Positions 6,808 to 14,068 of a stretch of 15,007 nucleotides of DNA are shown one piece after another. Positions within the stretch are counted from its first letter, which is position 1. Every line of letters begins with the position of its first letter. Origin of the DNA: Comamonadaceae bacterium UBA2334 (GTDB taxonomy: Bacteria; Pseudomonadota; Gammaproteobacteria; Burkholderiales; Burkholderiaceae_C); assembly GCA_002344885.1 (NCBI GenBank), contig DDUQ01000139.1:1-15007 (forward strand), read 5' to 3'. Under the pieces are notes generated by a model. The model ran no database searches. It saw nothing but the letters and a program-made list of their open reading frames with translations, and was not told the origin of the DNA. A program made the translations under genes and the position numbers.

Positions 6808-8883
6808 TCAAGCCAGCGCTGCCACGTTGTCATGCCCCGGGCCGCCGAAGGCCTGCTCCTTGAGGATGGCCAACTGGTCGCGCACGCGGGCCGCATGCTC
6901 GAACTCCAGGTTGCGCGCATGCTCCAGCATGACTTTCTCCAGCCGCTTGATTTCGCGCGCAATGTCCTTCTCGGTCATCGCTTCGGCTGCCTCACGCTGG
7001 CGGGTTTCCTGCGCGAGCTTTTCTGCGTCCTGACCAGCCTTCTCGCTGTACACACCGTCAATCAGGTCCTTGATGCGCTTGGTCACCGTGCGTGGGGTGA
7101 TGCCGTTTGCCTCGTTGAACGCCAGTTGCCTGGCCCGCCTGCGTTCGGTTTCCCCGATCGCGCGGCGCATGGAATCCGTCACATGGTCAGCATACAGAAT
7201 CGCCTTGCCGCTGAGGTTGCGGGCCGCCCGCCCGATGGTCTGGATGAGTGACCGCTCGGAACGCAGAAAGCCCTCCTTGTCGGCATCCAGAATGGCCACC
7301 AGGGACACCTCAGGCAAATCGATGCCCTCTCGCAACAGGTTGATGCCCACCAGCACGTCGAACGCACCCAAGCGCAGGTCACGCAGGATTTCCACCCGCT
7401 CGACCGTGTCCACATCGCTGTGGATGTAGCGCACCTTGACGCCGTTTTCGGTCAGGTAATCCGTGAGTTGTTCGGCCATGCGCTTGGTCAGCACGGTGAT
7501 GAGCACCCGTTCGTGCTTGTCCACGCGGATGCGGATTTCCTGCAGCACATCGTCCACCTGATGCGTGGCGGGACGCACCTCCACTTCGGGGTCCACCAGG
7601 CCGGTGGGGCGCACCAGTTGTTCCACCACTTTGCCGGTGTGATTCTTCTCGTAGTCGGCCGGCGTGGCTGACACGAACACCATCTGCCGGGCCCGCTGCT
7701 CGAACTCCTGCAGTTGCAGCGGCCGGTTGTCCAGTGCGCTGGGCAAGCGAAAACCGTACTCCACCAGTGTGGTTTTGCGGGCGCGGTCACCGTTGTACAT
7801 GCCGCCCAGTTGGCCGACCATGACGTGGCTTTCGTCCAGGAACATCAGGGCATCGCCCGGCAAATAGTCGGTCAGCGTGGCGGGCGGTTCGCCCGGCGCT
7901 GCCCCGCTCAGGTGGCGGGTGTAGTTCTCGATGCCCTTGCAATGCCCCACTTCGCTGAGCATTTCCAGGTCAAAGCGCGTGCGCTGCTCCAGCCGCTGCG
8001 CCTCCACCAGCTTGCCCATGCCCACCAGTTGCTTCAGACGATCCGACAGCTCGACCTTGATGGTCTCGACCGCTGCCAGCACCTGCTCGCGCGGCGTCAC
8101 ATAGTGGCTGCTGGGGTACACGGTGAAGCGCGGGATTTTCTGGCGGATGCGCCCGGTCAGCGGGTCGAACAGCATCAACGCCTCCACCTCGTCGTCGAAC
8201 AGCTCGATGCGCACGGCCAGCTCGGAATGTTCGGCCGGGAACACATCAATGGTGTCGCCACGCACACGGAACTTGCCGCGCGAAAACTCCGTGTCGTTGC
8301 GCTGATACTGCATGCGCACGAGCTGGGCAATCGCATCGCGCTGGCCCAGCCGGTCGCCCACACGCAGCGTCATCACCATCTGGTGGTAGCTCTCGGGCTT
8401 GCCAATGCCGTAGATGGCCGACACCGTGGCCACAATGACCACGTCGCGCCGCTCCAGCAAACTCTTGGTGCAGCTCAGGCGCATCTGTTCGATGTGCTCG
8501 TTGATCGCGCTGTCTTTCTCAATGAAAAGGTCGCGCTGCGGCACATAGGCCTCGGGCTGGTAGTAGTCGTAGTAACTGACGAAATACTCGACCGCGTTCT
8601 TGGGGAAGAACTCGCGGAATTCGCTGTACAGCTGCGCGGCCAGCGTTTTGTTGGGCGCGTAGATGATGGCCGGCTTGCCCATGCGGGCAATGACGTTGGC
8701 CATGGTGAAGGTCTTACCCGAACCGGTCACGCCCAGCAGGGTCTGGAACATCTCGCCGTCGTGAAAACCTTCCACCAGCTCGGCGATGGCAGTGGGCTGG
8801 TCACCCGCCGGGGGATAGGGCTGGAACAGTTCGAACGGCGACCCCTCGAAACTGACAAACTGGCCCTGCGGTTGATCGGACAT
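6808..8883 (-). CDS. uvrB: Excinuclease ABC subunit B (UvrB)
   Basis: This is the damage-verifying helicase-like subunit of nucleotide excision repair. It is loaded by UvrA, clamps the lesion strand with its beta-hairpin, and recruits UvrC. The product is 691 aa (E. coli 673 aa). Visible features are Walker A GVTGSGKT (51-58), the beta-hairpin SYYDYYQPEAYVP (103-115), a DEAD-type box FLDESH (348-353), helicase motif VI QTIGRAAR (548-555), and the C-terminal UVR domain at about 643-675, which contacts UvrC. The ATG at 8881-8883 is preferred over one at 8952 because AGGGG (8890-8894) lies six bases upstream and the family N-terminus fits. I see no LexA-type SOS box upstream. It is read in the same direction as iscR but 247 bp away, with the isc promoter between them. 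Confidence 0.97.
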   Translation of the reverse strand: MSDQPQGQFVSFEGSPFELFQPYPPAGDQPTAIAELVEGFHDGEMFQTLLGVTGSGKTFTMANVIARMGKPAIIYAPNKTLAAQLYSEFREFFPKNAVEYFVSYYDYYQPEAYVPQRDLFIEKDSAINEHIEQMRLSCTKSLLERRDVVIVATVSAIYGIGKPESYHQMVMTLRVGDRLGQRDAIAQLVRMQYQRNDTEFSRGKFRVRGDTIDVFPAEHSELAVRIELFDDEVEALMLFDPLTGRIRQKIPRFTVYPSSHYVTPREQVLAAVETIKVELSDRLKQLVGMGKLVEAQRLEQRTRFDLEMLSEVGHCKGIENYTRHLSGAAPGEPPATLTDYLPGDALMFLDESHVMVGQLGGMYNGDRARKTTLVEYGFRLPSALDNRPLQLQEFEQRARQMVFVSATPADYEKNHTGKVVEQLVRPTGLVDPEVEVRPATHQVDDVLQEIRIRVDKHERVLITVLTKRMAEQLTDYLTENGVKVRYIHSDVDTVERVEILRDLRLGAFDVLVGINLLREGIDLPEVSLVAILDADKEGFLRSERSLIQTIGRAARNLSGKAILYADHVTDSMRRAIGETERRRARQLAFNEANGITPRTVTKRIKDLIDGVYSEKAGQDAEKLAQETRQREAAEAMTEKDIAREIKRLEKVMLEHARNLEFEHAARVRDQLAILKEQAFGGPGHDNVAALA

Positions 8884-8950
8884 CGGACACCCCTGTGACG
8901 CGCCGGACACGTCGGCTGACAGCCCCAACGCCCCTTCGCAAAAACCGAAC

Positions 8951-8979
8951 ATGATAGACGCGCACCGATTTCACGCAAA
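8951..8979 (-). promoter_or_regulatory. Candidate uvrB promoter
   Basis: On the minus strand, TATCAT (8951-8956; five of six to TATAAT) lies 17 bp downstream of TTTGCG (8974-8979; three of six to TTGACA). Transcription would start near 8943, giving a leader of about 60 nt. This is the best sigma70-like pair between uvrB and the divergent aminotransferase gene on this strand, but the -35 is weak. Confidence 0.3.
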
Positions 8980-9009
8980 AAGCAGGCTTACCGCTTTTCC
9001 TGCAATGGA

Positions 9010-9040
9010 TGTTTGCTATCAATATAAATGATAGCAAACA
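9010..9040. repeat. Perfect 12-bp inverted repeat in the uvrB-aminotransferase divergent region
   Basis: TGTTTGCTATCA (9010-9021) and TGATAGCAAACA (9029-9040) are exact reverse complements separated by the 7-nt A/T-only spacer ATATAAA. It lies 127 bp upstream of uvrB and 143 bp upstream of the aminotransferase gene, so it could be an operator, a transcript hairpin, or a member of the interspersed palindrome family that also appears near 4605 (shared GCTATCAAT). It is not followed by a clear T run, so it is not a standard terminator. The remainder of this 299-bp intergenic stretch holds candidate promoter hexamers and a small GTCGGT-TG-ACCGAC dyad (9135-9148). Confidence 0.75.
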
Positions 9041-9111
9041 AACCTTTTCAAACAAGCGGTGCAGACAATTTCTGCGCACAGTTGCCGTCAACGCTTGCCC
9101 GACGAGGGCAT

Positions 9112-9117
9112 TAAAAT
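9112..9117 (+). promoter_or_regulatory. Possible -10 element of the aminotransferase gene
   Basis: TAAAAT (five of six to TATAAT) lies 66 bp upstream of the start codon at 9183 in an otherwise GC-rich leader. No convincing -35 is found 16-18 bp upstream, so this rests on the -10 alone. The dyad GTCGGT-TG-ACCGAC at 9135-9148 would fall in the transcribed leader. Confidence 0.25.
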
Positions 9118-9182
9118 ACCGGGTTTTCCCGCCCGTCGGTTGACCGACCGACACCTCTCAACCTTTACGCAACACCTGCACC

Positions 9183-10391
9183 ATGTCATTGTTTTCCGCT
9201 GTCGAAATGGCCCCCCGTGACCCCATCCTGGGTCTGAACGAGCAATACGCCGCCGATGCCAACCCCAACAAAGTCAACCTCGGCGTGGGTGTGTATTTCG
9301 ACGACAACGGCAAACTGCCCTTGCTGCAATGCGTGCAGGCCGCTGAAAAAGCCATGATGGACAAGCCCACCGCACGTGGCTACCTGCCCATCGACGGGAT
9401 TGCCGCCTACGACGCAGCCGTCAAGGGCCTGGTGTTCGGTGCCGACTCCGATGTGGTGAAGAGCGGCCGCGTGGCCACGGTGCAGGCCATCGGCGGCACT
9501 GGCGGCCTGAAAATCGGTGCCGACTTCCTGAAAAAAGTCAGCCCAGCGGCCAAGGTGCTGATCTCCGATCCCAGCTGGGAAAACCACCGTGCCCTGTTCA
9601 CCAACGCCGGCTTCACGGTGGAAACCTACCCCTACTTCGACCAGAGCGCCAACGGCGGCCTGGGTGGCATCAACTTTGACGGCATGCTGGCCGCCCTGAA
9701 TGCGGCCGAGGCCGGCACCATCGTGCTGCTGCACGCCTGCTGCCATAACCCCACCGGCTACGACATCACTGCCGCGCAGTGGGACCAGGTCATTGCCGTG
9801 GTCAAGGCCCGCAACCTGACCGCCTTCCTCGACATGGCCTACCAGGGCTTCGGCTATGGCATCGCGGAAGACGGTGCCGTGATCGGCAAGTTCGTGGCCG
9901 CTGGCCTGAACATTTTCGTGTCCACCAGCTTCTCCAAGAGCTTCAGCCTGTATGGCGAGCGCGTGGGTGCCCTGAGCGTGGTCGGCAACAGCAAGGAAGA
10001 AACCGACCGTGTGCTGAGCCAACTCAAAATCGCCATCCGCACCAACTATTCCAACCCACCCACCCACGGTGGTGCCATCGTGGCGGCTGTGCTGAACAAC
10101 CCCGAACTGCGCGCCCAGTGGGAAGGCGAACTGGCTGAAATGCGCGTGCGCATCAAGGCCATGCGCCAGAAACTGGTGGACGGCCTGAAGGCTGCCGGCG
10201 TGACCAAGGATATGAGCTTCATCACCACACAGATCGGCATGTTCAGCTACTCGGGCCTGAGCAAAGACCAGATGGTGCGCCTGCGTTCCGAATTCGGCGT
10301 GTACGGCACGGACACCGGTCGCATGTGCGTAGCGGCGCTGAACAGCAAGAACATCGACTACGTCTGCCAGGCGATTGCCAAAGTCATTTGA
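9183..10391 (+). CDS. Class I aspartate/aromatic amino acid aminotransferase (AspC/TyrB type)
   Basis: This is a PLP-dependent aminotransferase that swaps amino groups between aspartate or aromatic amino acids and 2-oxoglutarate, linking amino acid synthesis with the TCA cycle. The product is 402 aa (AspC and TyrB are just under 400). The N-terminal block FSAVEMAPRDPILGLNEQY is typical of the Ia subgroup. The Schiff-base lysine is K252 in SFSKSFSLYGERVG, with the substrate-side arginine R286 in AIRTNYSNPPTHGG and the carboxylate-binding R380 in TGRMCVAALN. HACCHNPTG (184-192) is the cofactor-contacting Asn-Pro-Thr-Gly region. AspC and TyrB share these motifs, so specificity cannot be settled here and I give no symbol. 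No strong Shine-Dalgarno precedes the ATG. It is a single gene, divergent from uvrB and ending in a hairpin. Confidence 0.94.
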   Translation: MSLFSAVEMAPRDPILGLNEQYAADANPNKVNLGVGVYFDDNGKLPLLQCVQAAEKAMMDKPTARGYLPIDGIAAYDAAVKGLVFGADSDVVKSGRVATVQAIGGTGGLKIGADFLKKVSPAAKVLISDPSWENHRALFTNAGFTVETYPYFDQSANGGLGGINFDGMLAALNAAEAGTIVLLHACCHNPTGYDITAAQWDQVIAVVKARNLTAFLDMAYQGFGYGIAEDGAVIGKFVAAGLNIFVSTSFSKSFSLYGERVGALSVVGNSKEETDRVLSQLKIAIRTNYSNPPTHGGAIVAAVLNNPELRAQWEGELAEMRVRIKAMRQKLVDGLKAAGVTKDMSFITTQIGMFSYSGLSKDQMVRLRSEFGVYGTDTGRMCVAALNSKNIDYVCQAIAKVI

Positions 10392-10404
10392 CCCCCCTGC
10401 ACCT

Positions 10405-10432
10405 GCCCGCCTGCTGGGTACGGCAGGCGGGC
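10405..10432 (+). terminator. Strong GC-rich hairpin after the aminotransferase gene
   Basis: GCCCGCCTGC (10405-10414) pairs perfectly with GCAGGCGGGC (10423-10432) across an 8-nt loop, 14 bp after the stop codon. There is no T run downstream, so it is not a textbook intrinsic terminator. It could stop transcription with Rho, or protect the 3' end. Confidence 0.5.
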
Positions 10433-10523
10433 CGTGTGCATGCATGAAGGCCATCCGTTCGCAATGGCCGACAATGGTGACAGGTCCGTGACAAGCTGAC
10501 AGGCATCTGGCAGCTTGCCCTGT

Positions 10524-10538
10524 TATATTGCACTGCAA
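10524..10538 (+). promoter_or_regulatory. phaZ -10 element overlapping a candidate PhaR-type operator
   Basis: A -10-like TATATT (10524-10529) is overlapped at its last two bases by the perfect dyad TTGCA-C-TGCAA (10528-10538). The dyad would lie over the transcription start of phaZ. PHB-responsive PhaR regulators are known to bind TGC-rich dyads in promoters of PHB granule genes, so a PhaR operator is the best guess. No good -35 lies at standard spacing; CTGACA at 10496-10501 is 22 bp away. TGACA occurs three times just upstream (10478, 10489, 10497). Confidence 0.5.
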
Positions 10539-10558
10539 CATTTTTCAAGGACAGCCCC

Positions 10559-12079
10559 ATGCTCTACCAGATCTACGACATGCAGCGCTCTCTGATGGAG
10601 CCATTTGCCGAACTGGCCCTCACTGCATCCAAAGTCTTCAGCAACCCGCTGATGCCCGTGAGCCACCTGCCCAACGCACAGCGCATTTCTGCGGCCTATG
10701 ACCTGATCCACCGGCTGGGCAAAGACTACGAAAAGCCTGAGTTCGGCATCCGTGCTGTCGACGTAGACGGCGTGGAAGTGGCCATCCATGAACGCGTCGA
10801 AATCACCAAACCCTTTTGTGAACTGCGCCGCTTCAAGCGCTTTTCTGACGATACCGCGACGCTTGAAAAGCTGAAGAACCAACCCGCTGTGCTGGTGGTG
10901 GCACCCCTGTCGGGACACTACGCCACACTGCTGCGTGACACCGTCAAGACGATGCTGAAGGACCACAAGGTCTACATCACCGATTGGAAAAACGCCCGCC
11001 TGGTGCCCCTGGAAGACGGCGACTTCCACCTGGATGACTATGTCAACCACGTGCAGGAATTCATCCGTCACCTGCAAAAGCAATACGGCAACTGCCACAT
11101 CATGAGCGTCTGCCAGCCCACGGTGCCGGTGCTGGCGGCTGTGTCGCTGATGGCCAGCCGGGGTGAGCCCACACCATTGTCCATGACCATGATGGGCGGC
11201 CCCATCGATGCGCGCAAGTCGCCCACGGCGGTCAACGACCTGGCCTCGCAGCGCAGCATCGAATGGTTCGAGAACAACGTCATTTTCCGAGTGCCCAGCA
11301 GCTTCCCGGGCGCGGGCCGCCTGGTCTACCCCGGCTTCCTGCAGCACACCGGTTTTGTGGCCATGAACCCTGACCACCACCTGAGCAGCCATTACGACTA
11401 TTTCCAGGACCTGATCAAGGGCGACAAGGAAAGCTCCGAAGCGCACCGCAAGTTCTATGACGAGTACAACGCTGTGCTCGACATGGATGCCAACTACTAC
11501 CTGCAAACCATCCAGACCGTTTTCCGGGAGTTCAAGCTGGTCCACGGCACGTGGGATGTCATCAACCCCAAGGGCAAGGTCGAGCGTGTGCGTCCGCAGG
11601 ACATCAAAACCACGGCGCTGATGACGGTGGAGGGTGAGCTGGACGACATTTCCGGCTCCGGACAAACCGCTGCCGCACACGACCTGTGCACCGGCATCCC
11701 CAAAAATCAACGCAGGCATTACGAGGCAAAAGGTGCCGGGCACTACGGTATTTTCAGTGGCAGGCGCTGGCGCGAGAACGTGTACCCGGAGGTCAAGGCC
11801 TTCATCCTGGCGCACGCACTCCCAAGTGAACCCGCACCTGTGGCCAAAGCACCCGCCAAAGCAAAGGTAGCTACACCAGCCGTTCCGGCGAAAGCAGCCC
11901 CGACAGCCAGTGCGCAAGTGACCGCAACGGCAAAGAAAGCGCCGGCTGCCAAATCTGCCGCAGCTAAACCAGCCCGGACGGCCAAGCCTTCTGCAGCCAT
12001 GGCAAAGGCAGTCGCCCTTCCCGATAAGGCCCTTCCAGCCCAGGCCAGCGCCAGCGGTGACGGCAACAAGTCAGCCTGA
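10559..12079 (+). CDS. phaZ: Intracellular polyhydroxybutyrate depolymerase with Ala/Lys/Pro-rich C-terminal tail
   Basis: This enzyme degrades native PHB granules inside the cell, releasing stored carbon. The core (about 1-420) is an alpha/beta hydrolase of the Ralstonia PhaZa1 type. It uses a cysteine nucleophile, seen as C185 in IMSVCQPTVPVLA, with likely partners D362 (EGELDD) and H395 (GAGHYGIFSGRRW). This fits the C-D-H triad (183, 355, 388) I recall for Ralstonia PhaZa1. The start ATG is preceded by AAGGA (10547-10551) at seven bases. Residues 421-506 are unusual: 86 residues dominated by Ala, Pro and Lys, with 12 Lys and one Arg against three acidic residues, resembling histone-H1-like or PhaF/PhaM tails. 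I recall the Ralstonia enzyme as about 419 aa without it. The last 23 bp overlap the next gene, which suggests co-translation. Confidence 0.93.
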   Translation: MLYQIYDMQRSLMEPFAELALTASKVFSNPLMPVSHLPNAQRISAAYDLIHRLGKDYEKPEFGIRAVDVDGVEVAIHERVEITKPFCELRRFKRFSDDTATLEKLKNQPAVLVVAPLSGHYATLLRDTVKTMLKDHKVYITDWKNARLVPLEDGDFHLDDYVNHVQEFIRHLQKQYGNCHIMSVCQPTVPVLAAVSLMASRGEPTPLSMTMMGGPIDARKSPTAVNDLASQRSIEWFENNVIFRVPSSFPGAGRLVYPGFLQHTGFVAMNPDHHLSSHYDYFQDLIKGDKESSEAHRKFYDEYNAVLDMDANYYLQTIQTVFREFKLVHGTWDVINPKGKVERVRPQDIKTTALMTVEGELDDISGSGQTAAAHDLCTGIPKNQRRHYEAKGAGHYGIFSGRRWRENVYPEVKAFILAHALPSEPAPVAKAPAKAKVATPAVPAKAAPTASAQVTATAKKAPAAKSAAAKPARTAKPSAAMAKAVALPDKALPAQASASGDGNKSA

Positions 12080-12755
12080 CGGGGCACAGCAGCCAGAACA
12101 GGCAGCACTGGCAGCGCGTATTCTGGACGCGCTGCCTCAAACCCAGTGCACGCGCTGTGGCTACCCGGACTGCCGTGGGTACGCCGAGGCCTTGGCAAAT
12201 GGCACCGCTGCCATCAACCAGTGCCCCCCGGGCGGCGAGGCGGGTGTTGCCCGGCTCGCCCGCTTGCTGGGGCAGCCCAGCGTGCCTTTGAATCCAGTTC
12301 ACGGCCAGGAAACACCCCGGGCCGTGATGTGGATTGACGAAAACTGGTGCATCGGTTGCACCCTGTGCATCAAGGCATGCCCCACCGATGCCATCGTCGG
12401 CACCCGCAAACGGATGCACACCGTCATTGAAACTTGGTGCACCGGCTGCGAACTGTGCCTGCCCGTGTGCCCGGTGGATTGCATCGAGGTCGAAAATGCG
12501 TCGGGCACGCAAACAGGCTGGGATGCGTGGTCTGCCGAGCAGGCTGCCACCGCCCGAAGCCGTTATGAATTCAGAAGCATCCGATTGATTCAGGAAGAGC
12601 GCAAGCGGGTTGAAAGGCTCGAAAAACGGGCCATTGAAAAACTCAACGACCTGCCGGCACACTCACACCACACAGACCCTGCCGTGCTGGATAAAAAACG
12701 CCAGATCATTGAAGCAGCCATTGCCCGTGCCCGCGCAAAGCGGACCAGCGCCTGA
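12057..12755 (+). CDS. rnfB: Stand-alone RnfB-like polyferredoxin
   Basis: This is an electron carrier related to subunit B of the Rnf/Rsx complex. The 232-aa product has an N-terminal Fe-S domain with C31, C34, C39 and C56 (CTRCGYPDC, then NQCPPGG), and two 4Fe-4S ferredoxin motifs, CIGCTLCIKACP (98-109) and CTGCELCLPVCP (128-139). A charged helical tail follows (about 175-232). The start is GTG at 12057-12059, overlapping phaZ by 23 bp. No ATG and no clear Shine-Dalgarno fit, so coupling to phaZ is likely. The N-terminal membrane helix of genuine Rnf/Rsx B subunits is absent and no other rnf genes are here, so it is probably soluble and outside a Rnf complex. This stand-alone form is typical of betaproteobacteria; its partner is not evident. 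Confidence 0.88.
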   Translation: MTATSQPDGAQQPEQAALAARILDALPQTQCTRCGYPDCRGYAEALANGTAAINQCPPGGEAGVARLARLLGQPSVPLNPVHGQETPRAVMWIDENWCIGCTLCIKACPTDAIVGTRKRMHTVIETWCTGCELCLPVCPVDCIEVENASGTQTGWDAWSAEQAATARSRYEFRSIRLIQEERKRVERLEKRAIEKLNDLPAHSHHTDPAVLDKKRQIIEAAIARARAKRTSA

Positions 12756-12763
12756 AATTTAAA

Positions 12764-12783
12764 CTGGCGGCCGTTGCTGCCAG
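12764..12783 (-). terminator. Candidate terminator between the convergent rnfB and GGDEF genes
   Basis: CTGGCGGC and GCTGCCAG form an 8-bp stem (one G-U pair) with loop CGTT, nine bases after the rnfB stop. On the minus strand the hairpin is followed by TTTAAATTT, giving moderate intrinsic terminator character for the GGDEF gene arriving from the right. On the plus strand no T run follows. Apart from this, the 130-bp gap shows no recognisable gene. Confidence 0.35.
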
Positions 12784-12885
12784 ATGCCGCCGTTCTGCCG
12801 CTGACGCTTCGGATGCTTCATCTGCGGCACTTCAGGCGCATGAACAAACCGCTCCACCGTCCAGCACCGGGGAGAATTTTGGGCA

Positions 12886-13929
12886 TCAACTCGGACTGAC
12901 GGCACCCTTGCCTGCGTCCAGATCCAACGCAGCCAGCCGGTACAACTCGTCGGGCGTGCTGTGCTCGGTGTGTTCAACCGTGCTGATGCCTGTGACCAGT
13001 TGCACCGACACGGCATGCCCGCCGTGTGCGCCCAGCACCACCGGCACACCGCTGCCGGCCGCTGCATAACGCACGGCGGCAAGTTTGGCCTGCTCTTGCG
13101 AGCACGGGTACAGCACTGCCATGAACTCGTCACCCGACATCCGCCCGACCAACTCGCTGCCACGCGAGCATTGCGCCAACCGGCTGGCCACCTCGCGCAG
13201 CACCTTGTCTCCCACGGTGTCACCGTAGCCTTCATTGATACGCTTGAAGTGCCTGATGTCGATCAACAAAACCGACAGCGGTTGCTTTTCACGTTTGGCC
13301 AGGGCCAGCGTCTTGTCAATGAACGACATGAGCGCCCGCCGGTTGGCCACCTGCGTGAGCGCATCCTGGGCGACGCTTTCCAGCAGCCAACCATGCGCCT
13401 GTTCCAGCTCTGCATTGAGCGAGGCCAATTGCCGCGCCGAGGTCTGCAGCGCCATGTGATCCATCGCTAAACGGGCCATGGCTGTCAGCATGCGTGCTTC
13501 GTTGTCGGTCAGCTCGCGGACGTGTGCATCCATGATCGAAAACGCCCCCACGTTGTGGCCATCAGCCGTGGTGAGCGCGACACTGGCCGCAAACCGGACA
13601 CCCATCGGGCCCGTCACCCAAGGGTGCGTGGCTGTCGCAGTCGATGCACGTGCGTCGGCCACCACCATGAAGCCCTTGCTGACGACCTCGTGCAAACCCA
13701 AGGCAACCGGCTGCGCCAAGGCTTCAGACATCAACCCCACATGGGCTTTGTGGACCACCTGCGCGTCGTCATAAAGCGACAGAGTGACCATCGGTACATT
13801 GAAGGTCCAGGCAGCCAGCTCGACCAGCTGGTCCAATGTGGCATCGGGTGGCGCGTCCACCCAATGCAATTGCTGTAAGGCCTGCAACCGCGCAACCTCT
13901 GATGCGGTAGATGTATCAAGTGGGGTCAT
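12886..13929 (-). CDS. GAF-GGDEF protein, probable diguanylate cyclase with variant SGDEF motif
   Basis: The 347-aa cytosolic protein has an N-terminal GAF sensor domain (about 15-160, with VTLSLYDD and the GVRFAASVALTTADGHNVGAFSIMD core cut here to its type), a short helical linker, then a GGDEF domain (about 180-347). In the cyclase domain, DALTQVANRR (189-198) replaces the usual DxLTGLxNRR. D224, N232 and D241 match the metal- and GTP-binding positions. The signature is SGDEF (265-269), not GGDEF. The inhibitory RxxD site is RGSE (256-259), so product inhibition is probably weakened. The tail ends early, around the usual ALYxAK helix. No membrane segment or signal peptide is seen. It lies 139 bp downstream of a chemoreceptor gene on the same strand. 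Cyclase activity is plausible but not certain. Confidence 0.87.
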   Translation of the reverse strand: MTPLDTSTASEVARLQALQQLHWVDAPPDATLDQLVELAAWTFNVPMVTLSLYDDAQVVHKAHVGLMSEALAQPVALGLHEVVSKGFMVVADARASTATATHPWVTGPMGVRFAASVALTTADGHNVGAFSIMDAHVRELTDNEARMLTAMARLAMDHMALQTSARQLASLNAELEQAHGWLLESVAQDALTQVANRRALMSFIDKTLALAKREKQPLSVLLIDIRHFKRINEGYGDTVGDKVLREVASRLAQCSRGSELVGRMSGDEFMAVLYPCSQEQAKLAAVRYAAAGSGVPVVLGAHGGHAVSVQLVTGISTVEHTEHSTPDELYRLAALDLDAGKGAVSPS

Positions 13930-14068
13930 CGGGTCAATACGGTGAAGGTGACAACCCAGCGATTCTAGGCCCCGTTTGACCTGGTCACGAACAGCCTGGC
14001 CACGAACGCTTCAGGAGCGCGAACTGCCCGGCCATGACCCGTTACGCCGAAAAATCAGCCGGGTCTGC

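Noticed and set aside
7714..8898. A 394-codon open frame on the plus strand over uvrB
   Set aside because: It is antisense to conserved UvrB domains and its translation resembles no protein family.
8884..9182. SOS/LexA box expected near uvrB
   Set aside because: I looked for a CTGT-N8-ACAG-like dyad and found none. The only strong dyad here is the unrelated TGTTTGCTATCA repeat.
9186..10541. A 451-codon open frame on the minus strand over the aminotransferase gene
   Set aside because: It is antisense to a gene with full catalytic motifs, has no ribosome-binding site or family resemblance, and has the His/Gly/Val-rich look of a mirror frame.
10523..11917. A 464-codon open frame on the minus strand over phaZ
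   Set aside because: It is a mirror frame of phaZ with no recognisable motif.
12759..12885. Coding-like minus-strand stretch downstream of the GGDEF gene, including a 20-codon ATG frame
   Set aside because: It lies in the tail of a frame overlapping the GGDEF gene. It shows no family resemblance or clear ribosome-binding site and is too short to support.
14036..14065. GACCCG/CGGGTC 6-bp stem with 18-nt loop after the chemoreceptor gene, considered as a terminator
   Set aside because: The stem is short, the loop is large and no T run follows on the minus strand. The rest of the 139-bp gap shows nothing.
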